From positions 203,585-267,584 of the forward strand of contig NZ_FOTQ01000006.1 in assembly GCF_900114635.1 (NCBI RefSeq): 64,000 nucleotides of DNA, given 5' to 3'. Below are positions 15,525 through 23,080 of the stretch, in pieces (positions within the stretch are counted from its first letter, which is position 1; every line of letters starts with the position of its first letter). The notes beneath the pieces were generated by a model, which had not been told where the DNA came from, did no database searches, and saw only the letters and a program-made list of their open reading frames with translations. The translations under genes were made by a program, and so were the position numbers. Source of the DNA: Shimia aestuarii (GTDB taxonomy: Bacteria; Pseudomonadota; Alphaproteobacteria; Rhodobacterales; Rhodobacteraceae).

Positions 15525-18422
15525 ATGCTTAGGAAAAAGACCAACGGGGTTGCGAGACGCCCCCAGCGGACAAGTATCCTGTCTGATGTCGCGGAGAAAT
15601 CCGTTGACCGCCGCGCGTTTTTGCGCGGCAGCGGTCTGGCCATTGGGGGCCTTGCCGCGATCAGCGCCACCGGAGGCACGGTGACGCAAGCCAATGCGGC
15701 CGCCAGCGCGACCGCCGGCGCGGTCAAGACTGTCAAATCGGTCTGCACCCATTGTTCGGTTGGCTGTACCGTTGTTGCCGAAGTGCAGAACGGTGTCTGG
15801 GTCGGGCAGGAGCCCGGTTGGGACAGCCCATTCAACCTTGGCGCCCATTGCGCAAAAGGAGCCGCAGTCCGCGAGCACGCCCACGGTGAACGCCGCCTCA
15901 AGTACCCGATGAAGAAAGAGGGCGGTGAGTGGAAGCGCATCAGCTGGGAACAGGCGATCAACGAGATCGGTGACGGCATGATGAAGATCCGCGAAGAGAG
16001 CGGACCTGACAGTGTCTACTGGCTCGGCTCGGCCAAGCACAACAACGAACAGGCCTATCTGTTCCGCAAGTTCGCCGCCTATTGGGGCACGAACAACGTG
16101 GATCACCAGGCCCGGATTTGTCACTCGACCACGGTGGCAGGTGTTGCAAACACCTGGGGCTATGGTGCGATGACGAACTCGTATAACGACATCCACAATT
16201 CCAAGGCGATCTTCATGATCGGCTCGAACGCAGCCGAAGCACATCCGGTTTCGCTCCTGCACATCCTGAAGTCCAAGGAACAGAACAACGCGCCGCTCAT
16301 CGTGTGCGATCCGCGTTTCACCCGCACCGCGGCCCATGCCGACGAATATGTGCGCTTCCGTCCTGGGACGGACGTTGCGCTGGTCTGGGGCATCCTTTGG
16401 CACATCTTCGAAAACGGCTGGGAGGACAAAGAGTTTATCCGCACCCGCGTGTGGGGGATGGACCAGATCAAGGAAGAAGTGGCTAAGTGGACCCCAGAAG
16501 AGGTTGAGCGCGTGACGGGCACTCCGGGTTCACAGCTCAAGCGTGTGGCCCGAACTATGGCCAACAACCGTCCCGGCACCGTGATCTGGTGTATGGGTGG
16601 TACGCAGCACACCAATGGTAACAACAACACCCGCGCCTACTGCATTCTGCAGCTTGCGCTGGGCAACATGGGTACCAGTGGTGGAGGCACCAACATCTTC
16701 CGTGGCCACGACAACGTGCAGGGTGCAACCGACCTTGGCGTTCTGTCCCATACCCTGCCGGGCTACTATGGTCTGTCCAAAGGGGCTTGGGGTCATTGGG
16801 CGCGCGTCTGGAAGGAAGATCCCGAGTGGCTTGCCGGACAGTTCGACAAGATCACCGGAAAGGACGGCAAGGAAAAGTCCCTGCAGAACCTGACTGGTAT
16901 CCCGGTGTCGCGCTGGATCGATGGTATCCTTGAAGACAAGGAAAACATGGATCAGCCAAACAACGTGCGGGCCATGGTTCTCTGGGGCCACGCGCCGAAC
17001 TCGCAAACCCGCGGGCCGGAGATGAAGACGGCGATGGAGAAGTTGGACATGCTGGTCGTTGTCGACCCGTTCCCGACGGTCTCCGCGGTTCTGCATGACC
17101 GCACTGATGGCTGCTATCTGCTCCCGGCTGCGACGCAGTTCGAAACCCGTGGCTCGGTCACGGCGTCGAACCGCTCATTCCAGTGGCGGGATCAGATCAT
17201 GGAACCGCTGTTCGAATCCAAGACCGACCATGAAATCATTGGTCTGTTTGCCAACAAGTTCGGCTGGGCCGATCGTTTCTTCCGCAATATCGAGATGGAA
17301 GACGAGAATACCCCGAACATTGAAAGCGTGACCCGCGAATTCAACAGCGGTCTTTGGACGATCGGTTACACCGGCCAAAGCCCGGAGCGGATCAAAGCGC
17401 ATATGGCAAACCAGCACACCTTTGACCGCACGACTTTGCGCGCCAATGGTGGTCCGGTGGATGGGGACTATTACGGTCTTCCCTGGCCATGCTGGGGCAC
17501 GTCCGAAATGGGTCATCCGGGGACGCCGAACCTGTACGACATGTCCAAGCCGGTCTCTGAAGGAGGTCTTACCTTCCGCGCCCGCTTTGGTGTCGAACGG
17601 GACGGCGACAACCTTCTGGCCGATGGGGTCTATAGCGCGAATTCGGAAATTCAGGATGGCTATCCCGAGTTCACGATGCAGATGCTGATGGACCTTGGCT
17701 GGGACAAGGATTTGACCGACGAAGAGCGCGCGGCGATTGATGCCGTGGCTGGTCCCAAGACCAACTGGAAGACCGACCTTTCCGGCGGGATTCAGCGGGT
17801 GGCAATCAAGCACGAATGTGCTCCCTTCGGCAACGCCAAGGCACGCGCCGTTGTGTGGACCTTCCCGGATCCGGTGCCGTTGCACCGGGAGCCGCTCTAC
17901 ACGCCACGCCGTGATCTGGTTGGGGATTATCCGACATACGAAGACCGCAAGTTCTATCGTCTGCCGACCATGTATGCCTCGATTCAGAAGAACGACTTCT
18001 CGAAGGATTATCCGATCATCCTCACATCCGGCCGTCTGGTCGAGTACGAGGGTGGCGGTGACGAGACCCGTTCGAACCCATGGCTGGCAGAGTTGCAGCA
18101 GGACATGTTTGTCGAGATTCACCCGAGGGACGCCAACAACCTTGGTATTCGCGACGGATCTCAGGTCTGGGTCGAAAGCCCCGAAGGCGGCAAGGTCAAG
18201 GTTATGGCAATGGTCACAGAGCGGGTTGGTGAAGGCGTGGCCTTCATGCCTTTCCACTTTGGTGGGCATTTCCAGGGCGAGGACCTGCGGGCGAAATACC
18301 CGACAGGCGCCGACCCTTATGTGTTGGGTGAAAGCTCGAACACGGCCCAGACCTATGGCTATGACTCAGTCACGCAGATGCAGGAGACAAAATCGACTCT
18401 CTGCAAAATCAGCGCAGCATAA
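15525..18422 (+). CDS. fdhA: Formate dehydrogenase catalytic subunit (Cys-type, Tat-exported)
   Basis: 965 residues of the FdnG/FdhA family. The Tat signal is DRRAFLRGSG (28-37). The [4Fe-4S] ligands are C74, C77, C81 and C109. The active-site residue is Cys199 (TGT) in QARICHSTTVAG, where E. coli FDH-N and Desulfovibrio enzymes have selenocysteine; the following histidine (H200) is kept. It oxidises formate to CO2 in the periplasm at a bis-MGD centre holding W or Mo. The upstream tungstate importer favours W, which is inference. A MoCo-binding C-terminal domain follows (ILTSGRLVEYEGGG, ~835). FdhB starts 12 bases after the stop. Confidence 0.92.
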   Translation: MLRKKTNGVARRPQRTSILSDVAEKSVDRRAFLRGSGLAIGGLAAISATGGTVTQANAAASATAGAVKTVKSVCTHCSVGCTVVAEVQNGVWVGQEPGWDSPFNLGAHCAKGAAVREHAHGERRLKYPMKKEGGEWKRISWEQAINEIGDGMMKIREESGPDSVYWLGSAKHNNEQAYLFRKFAAYWGTNNVDHQARICHSTTVAGVANTWGYGAMTNSYNDIHNSKAIFMIGSNAAEAHPVSLLHILKSKEQNNAPLIVCDPRFTRTAAHADEYVRFRPGTDVALVWGILWHIFENGWEDKEFIRTRVWGMDQIKEEVAKWTPEEVERVTGTPGSQLKRVARTMANNRPGTVIWCMGGTQHTNGNNNTRAYCILQLALGNMGTSGGGTNIFRGHDNVQGATDLGVLSHTLPGYYGLSKGAWGHWARVWKEDPEWLAGQFDKITGKDGKEKSLQNLTGIPVSRWIDGILEDKENMDQPNNVRAMVLWGHAPNSQTRGPEMKTAMEKLDMLVVVDPFPTVSAVLHDRTDGCYLLPAATQFETRGSVTASNRSFQWRDQIMEPLFESKTDHEIIGLFANKFGWADRFFRNIEMEDENTPNIESVTREFNSGLWTIGYTGQSPERIKAHMANQHTFDRTTLRANGGPVDGDYYGLPWPCWGTSEMGHPGTPNLYDMSKPVSEGGLTFRARFGVERDGDNLLADGVYSANSEIQDGYPEFTMQMLMDLGWDKDLTDEERAAIDAVAGPKTNWKTDLSGGIQRVAIKHECAPFGNAKARAVVWTFPDPVPLHREPLYTPRRDLVGDYPTYEDRKFYRLPTMYASIQKNDFSKDYPIILTSGRLVEYEGGGDETRSNPWLAELQQDMFVEIHPRDANNLGIRDGSQVWVESPEGGKVKVMAMVTERVGEGVAFMPFHFGGHFQGEDLRAKYPTGADPYVLGESSNTAQTYGYDSVTQMQETKSTLCKISAA

Positions 18423-18434
18423 GGAGAAAGAGAA

Positions 18435-19028
18435 ATGGCAAGATCCAAGTTCCTCTGTGACGCCGAACGCTGCATTGAATGCAACGCCTGCGTCACGGCT
18501 TGCAAAAACGAACACGAGGTTCCGTGGGGGATCAACCGCCGTCGCGTGGTGACCCTGAATGACGGCAAACCCGGTGAGCGTTCGCTCTCGGTGGCCTGTA
18601 TGCACTGTTCGGACGCGCCATGTATGGCCGTTTGTCCGGTGGATTGCTTCTATCAGACCGAAGAAGGTGTGGTGTTGCACTCCAAAGACCTGTGCATCGG
18701 TTGTGGCTATTGCTTCTATGCATGCCCGTTTGGCGCACCGCAATATCCGCAGGCCGGTAACTTTGGCAGCCGTGGCAAGATGGACAAATGCACCTTCTGT
18801 GCCGGTGGCCCCGAGGAGAACCACTCGACCGCCGAGTTCGCCAAATACGGGCGCAACCGGATTGCAGAAGGCAAACTGCCGATCTGCGCCGAGATGTGCT
18901 CGACCAAAGCGCTTCTTGCAGGTGACGGTGACGTCGTTTCCGCGATCTACCGCGAACGCGTCGTGGCCCGTGGCTTTGGCTCGGGCGCCTGGGGTTGGGG
19001 CACAGCCTATGACCAAAAGGGCGGCTGA
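18435..19028 (+). CDS. fdhB: Formate dehydrogenase iron-sulfur subunit
   Basis: 197 residues with ferredoxin-type cysteine clusters (CIECNACVTACK; CMHCSDAPCMAVCP; CIGCGYCFYACP; plus C-x2-C in KCTFC and the CAEMC site), enough for four [4Fe-4S] centres. It takes electrons from FdhA and passes them to the cytochrome b subunit. It lacks the C-terminal membrane helix of E. coli FdnH (294 residues), and in size is closer to Desulfovibrio-type beta subunits. There is no signal peptide, so export by hitch-hiking with FdhA through Tat is expected. Confidence 0.92.
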   Translation: MARSKFLCDAERCIECNACVTACKNEHEVPWGINRRRVVTLNDGKPGERSLSVACMHCSDAPCMAVCPVDCFYQTEEGVVLHSKDLCIGCGYCFYACPFGAPQYPQAGNFGSRGKMDKCTFCAGGPEENHSTAEFAKYGRNRIAEGKLPICAEMCSTKALLAGDGDVVSAIYRERVVARGFGSGAWGWGTAYDQKGG

Positions 19029-19050
19029 CCGGCCGATTGCCTGAAAGGCT

Positions 19051-19075
19051 GGAAGGCCCCTGTGCGGGGCCTTCC
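19051..19075 (+). terminator. Hairpin between fdhB and the cytochrome b gene
   Basis: Perfect 10-bp stem GGAAGGCCCC/GGGGCCTTCC with a 5-base loop, not followed by a T-run. More likely an mRNA processing or stabilising element, or partial terminator, than a full stop, since the next gene belongs to the same enzyme. Confidence 0.6.
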
Positions 19076-19116
19076 GACACTGGATTCACAGTTTCAAACC
19101 ATTGGAGGTGGGCCCC

Positions 19117-20292
19117 ATGCTGCGCGTGGCACTCGCACTTTTCCTTCTCATAGGGATTTCGGCTCAGGCCCAGACGGCCCCTGACCGAAGCGCCACAGGA
19201 GGCGCGCAGACATTGGAAGACATCATGGCGCGACAGCGCGGTGAGCCCGTGGACGATTCTGCATGGCGAAACGATGTTGGAGACCCTAATCTGGCCGCGC
19301 CAGTTCCTCAACTTGGGCCCCTTGGTGGAACGTCGGATCCGGAACTCTGGCGTGCGATCCGGTACGGATCAGCGGAAACCTCGGTCTCTGCCGGTGGTGA
19401 GGTCGCAACCGTCCTGATGCAGGACGGGGGAATGAAGTGGCTGGAGTGGCGGCAGGGGCGTCTGCAGATATGGGGCTTCTGGATGGTGGTCGGCACAGCG
19501 GGCGCGCTTCTGACGTTTTTCCTGCTGCGAGGACGTATTCGCATCGACGAAGAAAAGACCGGACGAACGGTTACGCGTTTCAAGGCGATTGAACGCTTCG
19601 GCCATTGGCTTCTGGGGATTTCATTTCTCGTGCTGGGCCTGACTGGGCTGTTGGTCCTTTTTGGGCGTAAGTTCATTGCGCCTCTTGTTGGCAAGGACTT
19701 CAATGCAAATCTTCTGCTCGTGTCCAAAGTCGTGCACAACAGCGTATCCTGGGCCTTCATGTTAGGACTCATCATGGTTTTCGTGATGTGGGTCATTCAC
19801 AATATTCCTAACCGCACTGACATTATCTGGTTGCGCCAGTTCGGCGGCATTATTGGAAACGCGCATCCGCCAGCAAGGAAGTTCAATGCAGGTCAGAAAA
19901 TGATCTTCTGGTCTGTTATCCTCTTTGGCACGATGATTTCCGCTACAGGAATTGCGCTGCTATTTCCGTTCCAGTTCCCGATATTCGGTACGATCTTTGG
20001 GGTGATGAACGAATGGGGGTTGGGTGCTCTGGTCGGCCTTGGAGACGGATCGGCCGATATGGCGCCGCATGAGCACATGCAGATGGCCCAGGGTTGGCAC
20101 GCGATTGCGGCCTTCATTCTCATGATGATCGTCACCGCCCATGTCTATATCGGATCCATCGGTATGGAGGGTGCCTTTGACGCAATGGGCAGCGGTGAAG
20201 TGGACGAGGCTTGGGCGCATCAACACCACTCGATTTGGCTCGAGGAGGTCAAGGCGGAAGCTCAAAAAGAAAAAGCCAGCCCGGCTGAGTAA
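19117..20292 (+). CDS. fdoI: Formate dehydrogenase cytochrome b subunit (gamma)
   Basis: 391 residues. Start set at the ATG 19117, with GGAGG 7 bases upstream. A signal peptide (1-18) and a ~95-residue periplasmic segment precede five hydrophobic helices (about 118-137, 162-182, 207-228, 262-284, 328-347). Histidines in the helices (H163, H207, H328, H342) are candidate ligands for the two b haems. Family FdnI/FdoI: it anchors FdhAB on the periplasmic face and passes electrons to quinone. E. coli FdnI (217 residues) lacks the N-terminal extension, which is seen in alpha- and epsilonproteobacterial forms. Confidence 0.9.
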   Translation: MLRVALALFLLIGISAQAQTAPDRSATGGAQTLEDIMARQRGEPVDDSAWRNDVGDPNLAAPVPQLGPLGGTSDPELWRAIRYGSAETSVSAGGEVATVLMQDGGMKWLEWRQGRLQIWGFWMVVGTAGALLTFFLLRGRIRIDEEKTGRTVTRFKAIERFGHWLLGISFLVLGLTGLLVLFGRKFIAPLVGKDFNANLLLVSKVVHNSVSWAFMLGLIMVFVMWVIHNIPNRTDIIWLRQFGGIIGNAHPPARKFNAGQKMIFWSVILFGTMISATGIALLFPFQFPIFGTIFGVMNEWGLGALVGLGDGSADMAPHEHMQMAQGWHAIAAFILMMIVTAHVYIGSIGMEGAFDAMGSGEVDEAWAHQHHSIWLEEVKAEAQKEKASPAE

Positions 20293-20295
20293 GCC

Positions 20296-21597
20296 ATGAA
20301 ACGCATTGCTTGTTTCGTGTCGTTTCTGGGCTTCTGTGCCGCGACTGTCGTGGCGCAGGAATTCGAGACTTTGAAAGGTCACGGGGGACCGATCATGGGG
20401 CTTGCCGTGTCGATAGAGGGACAGGTTGTCTCCGCCAGTTTTGACAATACTCTTGGCCTCTGGTCAGGGCGGAAAGTTGCCTGGCTGGACGCACATGATG
20501 CGGCCGTGGTGTCGGTGGCTTTTCTTGAAGACGGGCGCATTGTCTCTGGCGGAGATGATTTCACAGTGAGGATTTGGGAAGATGGCCAAGCGCGCATCTT
20601 GGGGCGTCACAAAGGCAAGGTTGCTGCACTGACCGTAGCGCCTGGTGGTCAGATGGTCGCTTCGGCCAGTTGGGACGGGACCGCTGTGCTATGGCCGTTG
20701 GGGCAGGGCGAGCCGAAAATACTCTCGCCGCGCGACAGTGGCGTAAATGACGTCGCTTTTTCGCCGGATGGAACACACGCTTTTTTGGCAACGACCAAGG
20801 GCGAAGTTTTCAGGTTTGAACTGAGCGAAGACGAAGCGGCGGAACCTTTGGTTCAGCATGGATTTGGTGTGAACCGTCTGATGATGGCGCCAAATGGGGA
20901 ATGGCTTGCTTATGGCGCCGTGGACGGGGGCACCCGCGTCGTTGATCCCGCGACAGGTGATGCAATCGCCGATTTCACGCTGGATCGCAAACCCATCCTC
21001 GCGCTTGCTTTCCACGCGCAGTCCGGACTTTTGGCTGTGGGGGATGGGCATGGGTATATCATGCTTGTGGACACTCAAAGGTGGCGTATTCAAAAGGATT
21101 TTCGCGCGATGCGGCGCGGCCCGGTCTGGGCGTTGGCATTCTCGCCCGACGGCGAGATGCTCTTTGCGGGTGGGCTTGATGATGTGGTCTATGGTTGGCC
21201 GCTTGCATTGATGGATGATTTTACGCCGGTCGGCGGACAGCCCCGCAGTTTTCTGAAGGACATTGATCTGATGAGCAATGGCGAGCGCCAATTCATGCGA
21301 AAATGCTCGATCTGTCACGCTCTTGAAGAGCAAGGAGGGCGCAAGGCAGGCCCGTCTCTGTATGGCATTTTCGGGCGACCTGCAGGAACGATGCCAGGGT
21401 ATCGTTACTCGGAAGCACTCAAGAATTCACGTATCGTCTGGAATTCCGGCACGATCGACCAACTCTTTGATCAGGGGCCCGATCACTATATTCCTGGATC
21501 CAAGATGCCTATGCAGGTGATAGCTGGGGCCAAGGATCGAAAGGATCTCATTGCTTTTATCAAGACCAAGTCTCAAGCCACGGAGAAACAGCCATGA
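20296..21597 (+). CDS. Periplasmic WD40-repeat/cytochrome c fusion protein
   Basis: 433 residues. A signal peptide (to ~A20) precedes a seven-bladed-type WD40 domain (about 25-310), with blades such as LKGHGGPIMGLAVS, SGGDDFTVRIWEDG, SASWDGTAVLWPLG and ALAFSPDGEMLFAGGLDDVVYGW. A class I cytochrome c domain follows: CSICH at 337-341 and a likely axial methionine in GSKMPMQ (~404). It lies 3 bases after the cytochrome b gene and overlaps the next small gene. It could receive electrons from FDH or connect it to the terminal chain, with the propeller as a docking surface; that is inference. Confidence 0.88.
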   Translation: MKRIACFVSFLGFCAATVVAQEFETLKGHGGPIMGLAVSIEGQVVSASFDNTLGLWSGRKVAWLDAHDAAVVSVAFLEDGRIVSGGDDFTVRIWEDGQARILGRHKGKVAALTVAPGGQMVASASWDGTAVLWPLGQGEPKILSPRDSGVNDVAFSPDGTHAFLATTKGEVFRFELSEDEAAEPLVQHGFGVNRLMMAPNGEWLAYGAVDGGTRVVDPATGDAIADFTLDRKPILALAFHAQSGLLAVGDGHGYIMLVDTQRWRIQKDFRAMRRGPVWALAFSPDGEMLFAGGLDDVVYGWPLALMDDFTPVGGQPRSFLKDIDLMSNGERQFMRKCSICHALEEQGGRKAGPSLYGIFGRPAGTMPGYRYSEALKNSRIVWNSGTIDQLFDQGPDHYIPGSKMPMQVIAGAKDRKDLIAFIKTKSQATEKQP

Positions 21598-21719
21598 AAG
21601 TCATTTTGACAAGCGCCGCAGCCATCGCGGTGATCGCCGTAGCGGCCAATTTTGGATTGGATCGCGCCGGATTTTCGGCGCAAGATCAGCAATCGGGTTC
21701 CTCGGTAAGGTTGGACTAG
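21594..21719 (+). CDS. 41-residue membrane or exported peptide
   Basis: The ATG overlaps the stop of the WD40/cytochrome gene (ATGA), giving 41 codons to TAG. The sequence begins MKVILTSAAAIAVIAVAANF, a single hydrophobic helix or uncleaved signal, then a short polar tail (LDRAGFSAQDQQSGSSVRLD). The coupling, the hydrophobic design and the next gene starting 13 bases later support it being real. It may be a small subunit or stabiliser of the membrane-bound FDH. No named family is recognised. Confidence 0.55.
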   Translation: MKVILTSAAAIAVIAVAANFGLDRAGFSAQDQQSGSSVRLD

Positions 21720-21732
21720 TCCTTTGGCAAGC

Positions 21733-23073
21733 ATGACCTCGCAAGACGAATATGGCGACAGTCTCGCCAATGCTTCGATTCTCGTGGTCGATGATGAACC
21801 GGGCATGCGGAACTTTTTGACCAAGATTTTGTCTCCGCGTTGCAAACGGGTTGAACAGGCGCAATCGGCAGCCGAAGCGACCAAGATGCTCGACCAAGCT
21901 TATTTTGACCTTGTGATTGTTGACAATATCATGCCTGGGAAGACCGGGTTGGATTGGGTGCGCGAGCAGCGTCATGTGGGATTGTTTTCCGATACCATCC
22001 TGATCACTGCCTACGCCGACTTGGAAACGGCCATCAAGGCGCTACGTACCGGCGTCGCGGATTTTGTTCTGAAGCCGTTTCGGGCGAACCAGATCTTGAA
22101 CGCTGCCGCACGGGCTCTGGACCGCCAGAACCTGCGGCGTGAAAACTTTCTTCTCAAGCACGAATTGTCTGTGGAGAGCAATGTGCTCAAAGGACGGCTG
22201 CTCGGCAAGTCGGCCGCGATTTGCGAGGTGCGGGATATCCTGAACCGCCTTGCTCCGCTTCCGACATCTGTCCTGTTCTCAGGAGCTACAGGAACGGGAA
22301 AGGAGGTTGCTGCACGCACTTTGCATTCCATGTCTGATCGGGCAGATAAGCCATTTGTCGCCGTAAATTGTGCAGCCATTTCCCCGGATCGTATTGCTCA
22401 TGAATTATTTGGATTGATTGATGAGCAGGAACGCCAGAAAGATGGCTTGTTCCTGCATGCTGAGGGGGGGACACTGTTCCTTGATGAGGTCGTACAGATG
22501 CCTGATCAGGTGCAGGCGGCCCTGCTGCGGGTACTGGAGGATCAGCGCATTCGCCCTGTGGGGGCCGAACGTGACATCCCTCTTAACCTGCGGTTTCTTT
22601 TCGCAACCAATGCCGACCTAGAGCAGGCCGTAGCCGAACGGCGATTCCGTGCAGATCTCTATCATCGAATAAACGTTGTCAAAATCGATATGCCCCCATT
22701 AAAGGAGCGATCCGAGGACATCGTTGAATTGGCTGCGCTTTTCATACAGCAGTTTTCAACGACCCTGGGTTTGCCGGCATTGGAGCTTGACGAGGAAACC
22801 CTCTTGAAATTTGCACGTTATGACTGGCCGGGAAATGTGCGAGAACTGCGCAACCTTATCGAAAGGTCTGTGATTCTTGGGGCTTTCCCTGATAAGTTCG
22901 CCGGAAGCGGGCAGGTGACCGGAAGCCGTGCGATCGAAACGCTTGACCTGGTCATGCAGCGCCACATCATGCACGTTCTGGACGAAAGCGGTGGGAACAG
23001 GGCCGAAGCCGCGCGCCGCTTGGGGGTGTCGCGCAAAACGATCGACAGGAAATGTGCCGCATGGGGTTTCTGA
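21733..23073 (+). CDS. NtrC-family response regulator lacking the GAFTGA motif
   Basis: 446 residues. The receiver domain (13-125) has the acidic pair D20/D21, phosphoacceptor D64 and K114. The AAA+ domain (about 155-380) has Walker A GATGTGKE (184-191), Walker B TLFLDE (247-252) and arginine-finger region RRFRADLYHR. A Fis-type helix-turn-helix lies at the C-terminus (GNRAEAARRLGVSRKTIDRK). After ELFG (224-227), where bEBPs have GAFTGA to contact sigma-54, it reads LIDEQERQKD and is about four residues shorter. Rhodobacter capsulatus NtrC lacks the same motif and works with sigma-70, so this regulator probably does too. The ATG at 21733 is preferred over TTG 21724. Confidence 0.9.
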   Translation: MTSQDEYGDSLANASILVVDDEPGMRNFLTKILSPRCKRVEQAQSAAEATKMLDQAYFDLVIVDNIMPGKTGLDWVREQRHVGLFSDTILITAYADLETAIKALRTGVADFVLKPFRANQILNAAARALDRQNLRRENFLLKHELSVESNVLKGRLLGKSAAICEVRDILNRLAPLPTSVLFSGATGTGKEVAARTLHSMSDRADKPFVAVNCAAISPDRIAHELFGLIDEQERQKDGLFLHAEGGTLFLDEVVQMPDQVQAALLRVLEDQRIRPVGAERDIPLNLRFLFATNADLEQAVAERRFRADLYHRINVVKIDMPPLKERSEDIVELAALFIQQFSTTLGLPALELDEETLLKFARYDWPGNVRELRNLIERSVILGAFPDKFAGSGQVTGSRAIETLDLVMQRHIMHVLDESGGNRAEAARRLGVSRKTIDRKCAAWGF

Positions 23074-23080
23074 ACTCTTT

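Noticed and set aside
15069..16403. Minus-strand frame of 444 codons over torD/fdhA
   Set aside because: Mirror of strongly conserved FdhA sequence; no protein family features.
17175..18269. Minus-strand frame of 364 codons inside fdhA
   Set aside because: Same reason; the plus strand encodes the conserved C-terminal half of FdhA.
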